A stretch of 54,614 nt of DNA from Pseudomonadota bacterium (GTDB taxonomy: Bacteria > Pseudomonadota > Gammaproteobacteria > Steroidobacterales > Steroidobacteraceae), in NCBI GenBank assembly GCA_021792755.1, contig JAJYUA010000029.1, forward strand, positions 1-54,614. The letters run 5' to 3'. A program made the translations under genes and the position numbers. This document shows positions 25,565 through 34,314 of the stretch, in pieces. Under the pieces are notes generated by a model. That model saw nothing but the letters and a program-made list of their open reading frames with translations. It was not told where the DNA came from and made no database searches. Each line of letters begins with the position of its first letter. Position 1 is the stretch's first letter.

Positions 25565-26443
25565 TCACGCCCGAGGAATATTCCAACCGCTATAACCCTG
25601 CGCGTCGATGCGCGCCTCCAGGCTGGCCGGCTGCAGGATCGCCGGCGCGGGACTCCTCTCCTCTGGTGTCACGAAGTCGAATACGACCCGCTCCGTCGTC
25701 ACCATGGAGAAGGTGCCGCTCTCGTCGATGAGCGGCGCCATGCGGGTGCGGATCAGATCGACGAGCGCCCTGTCCTCGCGAAAGCGGGCGAGACCGTCCA
25801 TCCCGTTCAGCCAGATCTCCTCCATGCCGCCATACCCCCCGTAGCCGCCGTGCTCGAACAAGGTGCCGGTGAACACCCCCGGCGGCAGCCGGTCTTCCGT
25901 GTTCTGGACGTACTTGCGGATCAGGCGCTTCGCCGTGGCAGCCTCGAGCAGCGCCGGCGCGTATTCCTGCGCCCAGCGGCGTTGGAATTCCTCGGTCGCA
26001 ATCCGCGGGTGTTTCTTGAACCAGTGGATCAGCTTGACGCCGCCGGACTTGAAATCCGGCCTCTGAAACAACGTCCTGCCGCGCGCCAGCTCGAGCACGA
26101 ATTCCTTGTCGCCGAACTGATGAGGCCGCATGCGCTGCACGTAGGACTCGGCGGTCAGGGCCTCGAGGAAATCCTCGTAGGTGGCGAGCCAGTGGTCTGC
26201 CATGTTGTCCCACCCCATGGACGAGAGCGGATATACCAGCATGTCGTCGGTGACGCCGGAGACGCTGAAGTGCTGCACGTAGCGTTTGAAAACCCTCATG
26301 GGCGCCGGAGTCGTCAGCATCAGCGCCACATGAATATTGCCCCATTCGTAGAAGTAGCGCTCTTGCGTGTCCTGCCGCTTGCGGCGGGCGCAGATCAGGA
26401 ACTTCAGGTAATTCGCATCACTTTGTGTCGGCGTGGACTTCAT
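25565..26443 (-). CDS. EthD-domain protein (dimeric alpha/beta-barrel, two repeats)
   Basis: A 292-aa soluble protein that can be read as two ferredoxin-like alpha/beta-barrel halves (about 12-130 and 135-265; LKFLICARRKRQDTQERYFYEWGNIHVALM and VKLIHWFKKHPRIATEEFQRRWAQEYAPAL, the second the clearer EthD motif). EthD-type proteins are found with degradative oxidoreductases, and some act as dehydratases or cyclases on polyketide-like or phenolic compounds. It lies 19 bases downstream of the TPP enzyme and 199 bases upstream of the hydrolase-like gene. The exact role is not known. Confidence 0.75.
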   Translation of the reverse strand: MKSTPTQSDANYLKFLICARRKRQDTQERYFYEWGNIHVALMLTTPAPMRVFKRYVQHFSVSGVTDDMLVYPLSSMGWDNMADHWLATYEDFLEALTAESYVQRMRPHQFGDKEFVLELARGRTLFQRPDFKSGGVKLIHWFKKHPRIATEEFQRRWAQEYAPALLEAATAKRLIRKYVQNTEDRLPPGVFTGTLFEHGGYGGYGGMEEIWLNGMDGLARFREDRALVDLIRTRMAPLIDESGTFSMVTTERVVFDFVTPEERSPAPAILQPASLEARIDAQGYSGWNIPRA

Positions 26444-26462
26444 GGTGGAGGCACCTGCGGCA

Positions 26463-28103
26463 TCATTGGTTTCGCATGATGAATGGCCACGGCGAGGTCT
26501 CCGTGGCCGGCGCGATTTTCACGTGAATCAGCGCCGGCTCAGGCACCGTCAGCGCCCGCTGCAACGCGCTGCGCAGCGCGGCCGGTGAATCGGCCCCGTA
26601 CGCCTCGACGCCGAAGGCCCTCGCCAGGTCTTTGAAATTCGGATTGAGCAATTGCGCACCGATCTCGCGGCCGCCGAACCGCTGCTGCTGATCCCGGCGA
26701 ACGTTTTCAAAAGCTGCGTTGTCGAAAAGGATGGTCACGGTGCAGATGCCGTACTGGACCGCCGTGGCAAGCTCCGGCATGGCGAACATGAATCCGCCGT
26801 CTCCGGTGATCGACACCACCGCACGATTCGGGTTGGCCACCTTGACACCGAGCGCGGTCGGGAAGCCGAAGCCGAGTGTTCCCTGGTAGCCGCAGCTGAC
26901 GTAAGTCCGCGGCTCGTACACCGGCCACCCGAAATACGAGGTAAACCCCACCTGCGAAAGCTCCTCGACCAGAAATCCGTCCCGCGGCAGCACCTCGCGT
27001 ATCACATCGAGATAATCCATCTGCGGCTGCACCTGGCGGATCTCGACGGCCGCCCGCTCCTTGGCGTCTGCAATCCTGCCGGGGTCGCCATCGGCAACGT
27101 ATCCGGCGGCATTGAGCTGCGCAAGCAGCGCCCGCACCCCCTCCTCGGCATCGGCAACCAGCGGACCGTCGGTGTCGAGCCGTTCCATCTCGGCGGCATC
27201 GATGTCGATCCGGATCAGCTTCCGGCCGGGCAGCGCGCGCTGGGCTCTCATCATCGAGCCCCAGCGCATGAAAGGGATCTCCAGGCGCGTGCCGATGCCG
27301 ATCATCAGATCGACTTCGCTCCACAGATGCCACGCCGCGACCATGTCGAGACCGAGAGCCTGATCCTCGCCGACGACGCCTCGGCCGCCGCGAAAGCCCA
27401 CGACCGGCGCGTGCAGGCGCTGGGCGAGAGCCTGCACGGCGATCGCGGCATGCTGCGCGCCGCTGCCGGTGAAAATCATCGGATGCCTGGCTTCGCACAT
27501 CAACCGCACGCACCTGGAGACCTGCGCCGGGTCCGGGGCCGGCGCCGCCGGAATGCACGCCGCCTTGCCCGCGGCGATGTGCGCCGACTCGCCCAAAGTA
27601 TCCCAACAGACTGAGACGGCCGCGGGCCCCTGCCGATCGGTCATTGCGGCGGCGATCGCCGCATTGACGACGGCCGGAGCGTCCTGCGGACGCTCTATGT
27701 GCCGGGCATGCCGGGTGAGTCGCTGCAGAATACCGAGCTGATCGGGCAGCTCATGCAGGTGTCCGCGCCCCTTGCCTCTGAAGTCCGACGGCACCTCCCC
27801 GGTGATGCACAGCGTCGGCGCGCAGGCACCATATGCGGTGCACATCGCGGCCGTTGTGTTCAACATGCCGGGGCCGGGGACGGGCGCATAGACTCCGAGC
27901 TTGCCGGTCGAGCGGGCATAGCCGAAGGCCATGAAAGCCAGGGTCTGTTCGTGGCGAGCCCCGATCGTGCGGATCTTGTCGCGACGCCGATACAGCGCGT
28001 CGAACAGCGGGTAGGTCTGCGCCCCCGGCAGGCCGAACACCGTGTCGACTCCATTGGCGATCAAGGTCTCGACGATCGCCTCCCCGGTCGTTCTCTCGCT
28101 CAT
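26463..28103 (-). CDS. Thiamine-diphosphate-dependent enzyme, acetolactate-synthase-like (copy 1)
   Basis: A 546-aa enzyme with the three TPP-enzyme domains: the N-terminal PYR domain with catalytic Glu (ARHEQTLAFMAFGYAR), a middle domain, and the C-terminal PP domain with the GDG...N motif (ITGDGGFMFAMPELATAVQYG...FDNAAFENVRRDQ). Family reactions are decarboxylation or C-C cleavage of 2-oxo acids, and close relatives include cyclic 1,2-dione hydrolases (IolD, cyclohexanedione hydrolase). Ring cleavage of a diketone from a polyphenol would suit the operon (inference). A highly similar second copy lies at 51052-52749 in opposite orientation. Confidence 0.88.
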   Translation of the reverse strand: MSERTTGEAIVETLIANGVDTVFGLPGAQTYPLFDALYRRRDKIRTIGARHEQTLAFMAFGYARSTGKLGVYAPVPGPGMLNTTAAMCTAYGACAPTLCITGEVPSDFRGKGRGHLHELPDQLGILQRLTRHARHIERPQDAPAVVNAAIAAAMTDRQGPAAVSVCWDTLGESAHIAAGKAACIPAAPAPDPAQVSRCVRLMCEARHPMIFTGSGAQHAAIAVQALAQRLHAPVVGFRGGRGVVGEDQALGLDMVAAWHLWSEVDLMIGIGTRLEIPFMRWGSMMRAQRALPGRKLIRIDIDAAEMERLDTDGPLVADAEEGVRALLAQLNAAGYVADGDPGRIADAKERAAVEIRQVQPQMDYLDVIREVLPRDGFLVEELSQVGFTSYFGWPVYEPRTYVSCGYQGTLGFGFPTALGVKVANPNRAVVSITGDGGFMFAMPELATAVQYGICTVTILFDNAAFENVRRDQQQRFGGREIGAQLLNPNFKDLARAFGVEAYGADSPAALRSALQRALTVPEPALIHVKIAPATETSPWPFIMRNQ

Positions 28104-28145
28104 GAGTCAAGCAGACCCTTTGGTTGATCCATCTTCATCCGTGCG

Positions 28146-29141
28146 CTACATCGCGCCGCACGCGGTTGTCCGTATTTCGATATCCGTGCGTCTCGGCAAC
28201 GTCAGCGGCGCCCGGCTCGGCGTCGACCGGTAGCTTCGGACATCGACCTCTGCGGCGCCGTCCCCGTCGAGCTCCGCCCCGGCTTTCTGCATCTCGTCGA
28301 TGAACCAGCGCTCCACCGGATGATCGGCCGTTTCCCGCCGCCAATGCATGAGATAGGAAATCATCGTGTCGCCGCCAAATACGCGCACGCGCCTCAGAGG
28401 CAGAACCTTTTCGAACATGGCAGCCAGCCCCTGCGGAACCGCCGCGAGATAATCGGTGGCGGCGACGCATGAGGGAATCGCCAGCAGCGGCAGGGTCATT
28501 GCCGGTGCCGTCGCGACGCCTTCGGGCTCGAAACCGGCGAGAAGCTTATCGGACGGCACCACGCGTGGTTTTGACAGGAATTCCTCCTGGCTGAGACATG
28601 CGGCGGTTCGATTGCGAGTGCTCGCAATGTACGCCACAGGCTCGCTGAACAGCACGCACTGAGAGTCGCCGACGGAGCTGTGGCCACGGGCCGGTAGGAT
28701 CAGCACGTCAGCCTCGCCCCGCTCGAACTGCTCGGACTCGCTGGCCGGGACGTGAGCAATCGTCACGTTGGAGCCCACGGCAGCGAGCCTGCGCACGGCC
28801 TTGGTGAGAAATACCGAGGCGATGTAATCGCAGGTCATGACCCCGAATTCCCAGCCGGAGGAAGCCGGGTCCATGTCCGGTCGCGCCACGAGAACCGAGC
28901 GCATCTGGGAGAGCGCAGCCTGCAGCGGTCGCAGGAGTCCCTCTGCGAACGGCGTCAGTGCAAGCCCCCGGCCCCGCCGGATCAGCAGCGCATCCCCGAA
29001 GTGCCCGCGCAGCTCGGCAAGCGCGTTGCTGACCGCCGGCTGTGTCAGGTGCAGCCGCTCGGCGGCGCGCGTGGGTCCCCTTTCAAGAAGCAGCGCCTCG
29101 AGCTTGATCAAGTAGTTCAGGTCCAGGTGCTTGTTTCGCAT
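28146..29141 (-). CDS. LysR-family regulator (NodD/LinR-like N-terminus)
   Basis: 331 aa from the ATG at 29141 (MRNKHLDLNYLIKLEALLLERGPTRAAERL...). The HTH covers residues 7-65, followed by a substrate-binding domain. The DLNYL...LEALL start is typical of the NodD/PcpR/LinR branch, often induced by phenolics or flavonoids. The gene lies inside the minus-strand catabolic operon, between the BKACE and TPP-enzyme genes (gaps of 31 and 42 bases). An upstream part of the open frame is just overlap with the BKACE gene. Confidence 0.9.
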   Translation of the reverse strand: MRNKHLDLNYLIKLEALLLERGPTRAAERLHLTQPAVSNALAELRGHFGDALLIRRGRGLALTPFAEGLLRPLQAALSQMRSVLVARPDMDPASSGWEFGVMTCDYIASVFLTKAVRRLAAVGSNVTIAHVPASESEQFERGEADVLILPARGHSSVGDSQCVLFSEPVAYIASTRNRTAACLSQEEFLSKPRVVPSDKLLAGFEPEGVATAPAMTLPLLAIPSCVAATDYLAAVPQGLAAMFEKVLPLRRVRVFGGDTMISYLMHWRRETADHPVERWFIDEMQKAGAELDGDGAAEVDVRSYRSTPSRAPLTLPRRTDIEIRTTACGAM

Positions 29142-29172
29142 GGCTTTCGGTCTCTCATTCGTGCGCAACGAA

Positions 29173-30000
29173 TCACTTTCCCTTCGGATGTCCTCCGGGA
29201 AGTCGTAAGCGGTGCGCCGTTTCGTTGGCATCGGCAAGCGGCAACTGCAGCGCTTTGACCAGCGCCGCGGTACGTTCCACCAGCTCCACGTTGCGCGCCA
29301 GGACGCCCTTGCGCAGATACAGGCAGTCCTCGAGGCCGGCACGCGCATTGCCCCCGAGAGCGAGCGCCATGGCCGTCAGCTCCAAATTGGCCTTGCCGAT
29401 CGCGACGATCTGCCAGATGCACCCCGCTGGCAGGCGGCGCGCCATCATCATCAGGTTCTCCGGCGTGGCCGCCATGCCGCCACGCACCCCGAGCACGATG
29501 CTGAATTGCAGCGGCTCGGCGAGCAGCCCCTCCTCATACAACCGCAGGCATGCATCCAGGTGCCCGCTATCGTAGATCTCGAGCTCCGGCTTCACATCGA
29601 GCTCGCGCATGCGCGCCGCGAGCCGCCGCACGCCCTTCGGCGGATTGAGGAATTCCCCCTCGCCGAAGCTCATCGAGCAGGGGTTGAGTGTCGCCATCCG
29701 CGGGCGCAGTTCCACCAGTTTCTCGCGCTCCTCGAACGGGACCGTCAGGCCCACCCCCGTTGACATCTGGATGAGGATCGGGCACTTCTCCTGAATCAGG
29801 TCCATGACCCGGCGGGCGATGCCGAGATCCGCGGTGGGACGCTGATCGGCATCGCGCAGGTGAATGTGCGCCACCGCCGCCCCCGCCCGGTAGGCCGCGT
29901 GAACATCGTTCGCGATCTCCTCCGGCGCGGTGGGCAGGTGCGCATTGTCCGCCTTGGTGGCAATGGGTCCGGTGGGTGCGACGGTGATGACGATGCTCAT
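29173..30000 (-). CDS. Beta-keto acid cleavage enzyme (BKACE, DUF849)
   Basis: A 275-aa TIM-barrel enzyme. Zinc ligands His45 and His47 are in AHIHLRD, and the late E.YDSGHL strand is the family pattern. BKACE members split a beta-keto acid with acetyl-CoA, giving acetoacetate and a new acyl-CoA. In the anaerobic phloroglucinol route the last step, triacetate acetoacetate-lyase, is as I recall done by a BKACE. Overlap of the ATG with the stop of the dehydrogenase gene (ATGA) and the surrounding cyclase and SDR genes support that role. 3-Keto-5-aminohexanoate cleavage is the named alternative. Confidence 0.88.
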   Translation of the reverse strand: MSIVITVAPTGPIATKADNAHLPTAPEEIANDVHAAYRAGAAVAHIHLRDADQRPTADLGIARRVMDLIQEKCPILIQMSTGVGLTVPFEEREKLVELRPRMATLNPCSMSFGEGEFLNPPKGVRRLAARMRELDVKPELEIYDSGHLDACLRLYEEGLLAEPLQFSIVLGVRGGMAATPENLMMMARRLPAGCIWQIVAIGKANLELTAMALALGGNARAGLEDCLYLRKGVLARNVELVERTAALVKALQLPLADANETAHRLRLPGGHPKGK

Positions 30001-31271
30001 GGTTGACTGGGTATCGCTCTGTTGAGTGAATTGCCGCCGGCCTCCGCCGTGCTCTCGCTCGGTGCGCTCGCGGCGAGGATGTCGGCCAAATGTCCCGGGG
30101 GACCGGCAGCGGCCGCGAGGCTCGGCAGAACCGCCTCATGGATCGCGAGCGTCAGATCGAGGCCGACGTAGTCCGCATTCTCCACCGGTCCCATGGCCGC
30201 CAGGCGCAAGCCGATCGTCTTCATGGCCATCAGATCGACTGTCTCGGCACCGCACACGCCGTCCTCGACCAGGGCCAACGCTTCCCGCCAGAGCGCAGCG
30301 CGCAGCCGGCGCGCGATGGCACGGTCGGCCTCCGACAGGGATCGATCCGCAGCCCCGGAATCCTCTGCGGTGCGGCCCAGACGTCTTTCCAAGTGCTGCC
30401 GAAGACGCTCGCCCGCGCGCGCGCGCGTTCCCGGCGGCCAGAGCAGCAATCCCCGCCCCGTCTTCGCGCCGAGCTGCCCGTCGGCCACCTTCTCGCGCAG
30501 CAGCCGCGCCGGGCGCGGGTCGCTGTTGACCGACGGCAGCACGTCCGTGAGCTCAAGAGCAACCTCCCGATGACCCATGTGGCGCATCTCGGCGATCGGT
30601 CCTCGCTCCGCGAGCGACGCACCCAGCGTCGCTGCAACGATCCGATCGACCGCTTCGGGCGCGCACACGCGCTCGCAGACGAGCGCCAGGGCCTCACGCC
30701 ACAGGGCATGCTGCAGCCGGTTACCCACGAAGCCCGGAACATCGCGATTGACGCGCACGGGCGTCTTGCCGAGCGCCGCCAGGAAATCCACGGCGCCCTG
30801 CATGATCGCTTCCTGGGTCCGGCGCCCGCGGATCACTTCGACCACCGGGATGAGTTGCGGGGGGTTCCACCAGTGAGTGCCCACGGCACGCTCCGGACGC
30901 GTCGTCAGCATCGCGATCTGCGTGATGGGCAGCACGGAGGAGTTGCTCATGAGGATTGCGTCGGGATTGGCCGTGTCCAGGCGAGCGAACACCTGGCGCT
31001 TGACGAGCAGGTCCTCGACGATCGCCTCGATCACGATGCCGGCATCTCGAGCGGCTTGCTCGAGCACGGTCTGCGCGCTTACCCGCGCCGCGGCCATGGG
31101 AACCGCGCTTCGCACCGCCTCGCAAGCCTGTGCCAGCGCAACGGAGTTTGTATCATGCAATATCACCGGGAAACCGGCGCGCAAGACGACCTCTGCAATA
31201 CCGCGCCCGAGCAATCCTGTGCCAATGACCGCCACAGGGGGCGCTCTCGACCGCCCTACCGACGATGACAT
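29997..31271 (-). CDS. 3-Hydroxyacyl-CoA dehydrogenase-like NAD-dependent dehydrogenase
   Basis: 424 aa from the ATG at 31271; a GTG at 31289 is possible. The Rossmann fold starts with AVIGTGLLGRGIAEVVLRAG and ILHD. The catalytic His lies in VGTHWWNPPQLIPVVEVI, a form seen in carnitine- and hydroxy-acid-type dehydrogenases. Two C-terminal HCDH domains follow (about 185-265 and 330-400). The gene sits between the SDR and the BKACE, the position expected for 3-hydroxy-5-oxohexanoate dehydrogenase, which makes triacetate for the lyase. A true CoA-ester substrate cannot be excluded. Confidence 0.85.
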   Translation of the reverse strand: MSSSVGRSRAPPVAVIGTGLLGRGIAEVVLRAGFPVILHDTNSVALAQACEAVRSAVPMAAARVSAQTVLEQAARDAGIVIEAIVEDLLVKRQVFARLDTANPDAILMSNSSVLPITQIAMLTTRPERAVGTHWWNPPQLIPVVEVIRGRRTQEAIMQGAVDFLAALGKTPVRVNRDVPGFVGNRLQHALWREALALVCERVCAPEAVDRIVAATLGASLAERGPIAEMRHMGHREVALELTDVLPSVNSDPRPARLLREKVADGQLGAKTGRGLLLWPPGTRARAGERLRQHLERRLGRTAEDSGAADRSLSEADRAIARRLRAALWREALALVEDGVCGAETVDLMAMKTIGLRLAAMGPVENADYVGLDLTLAIHEAVLPSLAAAAGPPGHLADILAASAPSESTAEAGGNSLNRAIPSQP

Positions 31272-31295
31272 GTCGCGCACACCGCCCACCGAGTC

Positions 31296-32096
31296 TCATC
31301 CGGCCGTATAGCCGCCATCCGCGTAGAGGATGTGGCCGGTGTAGAAATCGGATGCGCGGGAGCACAGAAAGAGCAAGGGGCCCGCGAGGTCCCCCGGCTC
31401 GCCCAGCCGCCCGAGCGGCACCCGGGAGAGAAAGCCGGCGCGCGCGGTGCGGGCCTTCTCGGTGTCCTCGAACATCCAGGCGGTGAGCGGCGAGCGAAAC
31501 ACCGTCGGAGCGATGGCATTGACCATGATGCCGTACTTGCCCCATTCGCAGCCCAGGGCCCGGGTGATGCCATCGACGGCCGACTTCGAGGCGCAGTAGG
31601 CCGAATAGCCAGCCGGATGACCCAACAGCCCGCGCGCCGAGGAGGTCAGCACCACTTTTCCGCCGTGGCCCTGGCGAATCATGTGCGCGCCGGCCGCGCG
31701 GGCCATGAGCCACGAGCCGGTGACGTTGGCCTCCATGACCTTGGCGAACCGCTCGGGCGACATCTCGACGATGGTCGAGACATCGTTCATGCCTGAGGCA
31801 ACGACCAGAATGTCGATAACGCCGAAGTGCTTCACGGCCGCTTCTGCAATGGCTTCGGCGTCGGCGGCGGTATTGGAGCGCCGCACGACAACCCGCGCAT
31901 CGGCTCCGAGCGCGCGGCACTGCGCGGCGAGCTTCTCGAGCTCAGCGGCCTTGCCCGCCGCCACCGTCAGCTTCGCGCCGGCGGCGGCGAGTGTGCGCGA
32001 AGCGAGCTCCCCGAAGGCACCGGAGGCGCCGACGACGATGGCGCTCCTGCCGCGGATGTCAAATAGCGAGAGGGGATTTTCAGACCCGGTGGCCAT
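31296..32096 (-). CDS. SDR-family oxidoreductase (candidate phloroglucinol reductase)
   Basis: A 266-aa classical SDR with the cofactor loop VVGASGAFGELASR near residue 20, a Ser in LTSSARG, and the YCASK catalytic pair, so the active site is complete. The end SDFYTGHILYADGGY is the usual SDR C-terminus. In the reductive phloroglucinol pathway the first step, reduction of phloroglucinol to dihydrophloroglucinol, is done by an NADPH-dependent SDR; the gene order around it supports this assignment but does not prove it. It starts 14 bases after the cupin gene. Confidence 0.85.
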   Translation of the reverse strand: MATGSENPLSLFDIRGRSAIVVGASGAFGELASRTLAAAGAKLTVAAGKAAELEKLAAQCRALGADARVVVRRSNTAADAEAIAEAAVKHFGVIDILVVASGMNDVSTIVEMSPERFAKVMEANVTGSWLMARAAGAHMIRQGHGGKVVLTSSARGLLGHPAGYSAYCASKSAVDGITRALGCEWGKYGIMVNAIAPTVFRSPLTAWMFEDTEKARTARAGFLSRVPLGRLGEPGDLAGPLLFLCSRASDFYTGHILYADGGYTAG

Positions 32097-32110
32097 CGCA
32101 GCGCCTCACG

Positions 32111-32455
32111 CTAATGTTTCGGCGGATAGGGCATGACGACCAGCATGGTGGCCACATCGTTGCCGGGATTGCTGACCGTGCGCTGCACATTGGCACCGAT
32201 GCAGACCGAGTCGAGCGCCTCGAGCACCCGCTCCTCGCCATCCGCACTCACTCGGACGCGGCCGGCGAGCACGACGTACACCTTTTCCAGCGGTGAGGCA
32301 TCCGGCCCGGCACCTCCGCCCGGCAGAATGTGCGACAGGCCTACCCAGAAGCTCGCCGGACCGCCGTCTTCGAAGCCCTGAAGGCGCAACGACCTGACGT
32401 CGAAATGGTTGGGCGCCTCGTAAGGTTGCGCGCTCTGGAAATCTTTGACCCGCAT
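32111..32455 (-). CDS. Small cupin-domain protein
   Basis: A 114-aa single beta-barrel with the cupin signatures in PGGGAGPDASPLEKVYVVLAGRVRV and SVCIGANVQRTVSN. The usual metal-binding histidines of motif 1 are mostly replaced, so metal binding is doubtful. It starts two bases after the cyclase stop, so it is tightly coupled to that gene. It may stabilise or assist a neighbouring enzyme; the function is unknown. Confidence 0.8.
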   Translation of the reverse strand: MRVKDFQSAQPYEAPNHFDVRSLRLQGFEDGGPASFWVGLSHILPGGGAGPDASPLEKVYVVLAGRVRVSADGEERVLEALDSVCIGANVQRTVSNPGNDVATMLVVMPYPPKH

Positions 32456-32457
32456 GC

Positions 32458-33300
32458 TCAGCCCTGACCCGACTCGACGCGAAACTTGCCGCTCGGATCG
32501 ATGATCGCGACCAGACGGACGATGCAACCGTCTCCCTTCGTCCATCGCCAGGGGAAGGCGGCAAAAGTCACGCGCTTGCCGGTCACCTTGTCGATGTCGC
32601 CGCCGACGTTCTCGAAGCCGCAGATGCCGTGACTCAGAATGGCGCGGTGGCAAGGCTCCCATTCGGGGAAATCCTCGATGACTTTGCGCCCCGTGAGCCG
32701 TTCGTATTCCTGATTGACCTGCGGCAGCAGTCCATGGGGAGCGCCCGGTCCGTGCGGCCCGATCGCGGTCCCGAGCGGATGATCGAGCGCCTGGGTGTCG
32801 GTGCCGATCATCTTCACCTTCTTGCTGGCAAACCACTCGCCCGCTTCCTTGTAAAATCCCGGCGAATACGCGTAGTACATGCGGCTGTCGTCGTAGTATT
32901 TGTGCCAGCCCGTGTTGACGATAACGATGTCGCCCTCTCGGATCCTGGGCGTGGCCGCCTCGAGGTCGGCCGCGCCGATCACTTCCCACTTTTTCTTCGG
33001 AATCGACACCACCACCCCGGTGCCGAAGAAATACGGCAGGGGCACCTCGTCCATGAACGGCGTGCCCTCCACGACGTGCGCCGGCGCGTCTATGTGGGTG
33101 CCGGAGTGCATGACGGTCGTGATACGTTGGGTGAGCACGCCGGACTTGGCCATGCTGTGCAGCCGCTCGATCTTGACGTCCTCGAAATACGGCCAGCAGG
33201 GTTGGCCCAACCCCCATGGGTGGGAAAGGTCATAGAACTCCAGCCCCATGCTGTTTTGGAGATTGGTGTCGCGGAAGGCGACGCCGCGGATGGTCGGCAT
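32458..33300 (-). CDS. Cyclase-family metal hydrolase (candidate dihydrophloroglucinol cyclohydrolase)
   Basis: 280 aa; the ATG at 33300 has AAGGGGA upstream. The metal site HSGTHIDAPAH is intact (His65, His69, Asp71, His75). This fold is shared by kynurenine formamidase and ring-opening amide or diketone hydrolases. In this operon it most likely opens the reduced ring, dihydrophloroglucinol, to 3-hydroxy-5-oxohexanoate (inference from gene set). It is the first gene of the nine-gene minus-strand operon and shares its promoter region with a divergent IclR gene. Confidence 0.85.
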   Translation of the reverse strand: MPTIRGVAFRDTNLQNSMGLEFYDLSHPWGLGQPCWPYFEDVKIERLHSMAKSGVLTQRITTVMHSGTHIDAPAHVVEGTPFMDEVPLPYFFGTGVVVSIPKKKWEVIGAADLEAATPRIREGDIVIVNTGWHKYYDDSRMYYAYSPGFYKEAGEWFASKKVKMIGTDTQALDHPLGTAIGPHGPGAPHGLLPQVNQEYERLTGRKVIEDFPEWEPCHRAILSHGICGFENVGGDIDKVTGKRVTFAAFPWRWTKGDGCIVRLVAIIDPSGKFRVESGQG

Positions 33301-33488
33301 GTTCAGATCCCCTTGGTTCGACGTGTATCGCGATACGGTAATGCTGTACCGCATTGCGATTTAATGTATACTCCTCCCGGGGCTGCACCGCAAGCCTTCG
33401 GCGGTGATCGACATCGTCCGGCGCGGCCTCCACAATGCAGGGTGGACAGGCGCTTGAAGGGGGGGCGCGCTGCGCGCGTCCTGGACTC
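33301..33488. promoter_or_regulatory. Divergent control region of the catabolic operon and iclR, with overlapping palindromes
   Basis: GTATCGCGATAC (33325-33336) is a perfect 12-bp palindrome. It abuts CGGTA-N6-TACCG (33336-33351) and overlaps AATGC-N6-GCATT (33340-33355). A good -10, TATACT, lies at 33367-33372 for the plus-strand iclR gene; its -35 is poor. The layout fits an IclR regulator repressing or activating both directions. Confidence 0.55.
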
Positions 33489-34295
33489 ATGCGACGGAGT
33501 GCGCAGAACCGAGGTACCGTGGCCAAGACAAAGAAACCCGCCGGCAATTCGAATTCCGGCTCTGGAATTCAGGTCATTGCGCGCGCCGCGGCCATCCTGC
33601 GGGCGCTGGAAGACGAGCCTCGGGGCTTGAGCCTCGGTCAGCTGGCCGATCGCGTGGATCTGGCCCGCTCGACCGTGCAGCGCATCGTCGGGGCACTGGA
33701 GAGCGAGCACTTTCTCATCGCCGCGACACCCGCCTCGGGGGTGAAGCTCGGCCCGGCGCTGGTGCGGCTCGCCTCCTCGGCGAACCTCGAGCTCGAGCGG
33801 CTGCTGCGGCCGGCGCTCGGCAAACTGTCACAGGCAGTGAAGGAGACCGTGGATTTGTCGGTGCTGAAGGGCAGCGAGCTCGTCTTCATCGATCAGATTC
33901 CGGGCGCCCACCGCCTGCGCGCGGTCTCGGCGGTCGGCGAGAGCTTCCCGCTGCACTGCACGGCGCCCGGCAAGGCGCTCTTGAGCCTGCTGCCGGATGA
34001 GAAATGGACGCGGCTCGTCGGACGATCCTTACACCCGCATACGCCGCACACCCTTGCCGACCTCGATGCGCTGCGTCGCGAAGTCGAGGAATGCCGCCGT
34101 ACCCACGTCGCGTACGACCGCCAGGAGCACACCGAGGGCATCACCGCGATCGGCACGGCGTTCATCGACCCGCTCGGGCGCCCGCTCGCCGTCTCCATCC
34201 CGGTGCCCACGACGCGATTCGACCGCCAGGAGGAAAAACTCCTGCTCGAGCTGCGCCGCACCCGCCGCGAGATCGAATCACTGTTCCGGTCCTGA
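33489..34295 (+). CDS. IclR-family transcriptional regulator
   Basis: About 268 aa from the ATG at 33489; a GTG at 33519 with GAGG just upstream is an equally good start. The winged HTH is near residues 25-85 (RAAAILRALEDEPRGLSLGQLADRV...STVQRIVGAL), followed by the IclR effector domain (HCTAPGKALLSLL and ITAIGTAFIDPLGRPLAVSIPVP). It is divergent from the phloroglucinol-type operon and upstream of an MFS transporter on its own strand. It is probably the local regulator responding to a phenolic substrate. Confidence 0.9.
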   Translation: MRRSAQNRGTVAKTKKPAGNSNSGSGIQVIARAAAILRALEDEPRGLSLGQLADRVDLARSTVQRIVGALESEHFLIAATPASGVKLGPALVRLASSANLELERLLRPALGKLSQAVKETVDLSVLKGSELVFIDQIPGAHRLRAVSAVGESFPLHCTAPGKALLSLLPDEKWTRLVGRSLHPHTPHTLADLDALRREVEECRRTHVAYDRQEHTEGITAIGTAFIDPLGRPLAVSIPVPTTRFDRQEEKLLLELRRTRREIESLFRS

Positions 34296-34314
34296 GCTTC
34301 GAGGACACCCCGGC

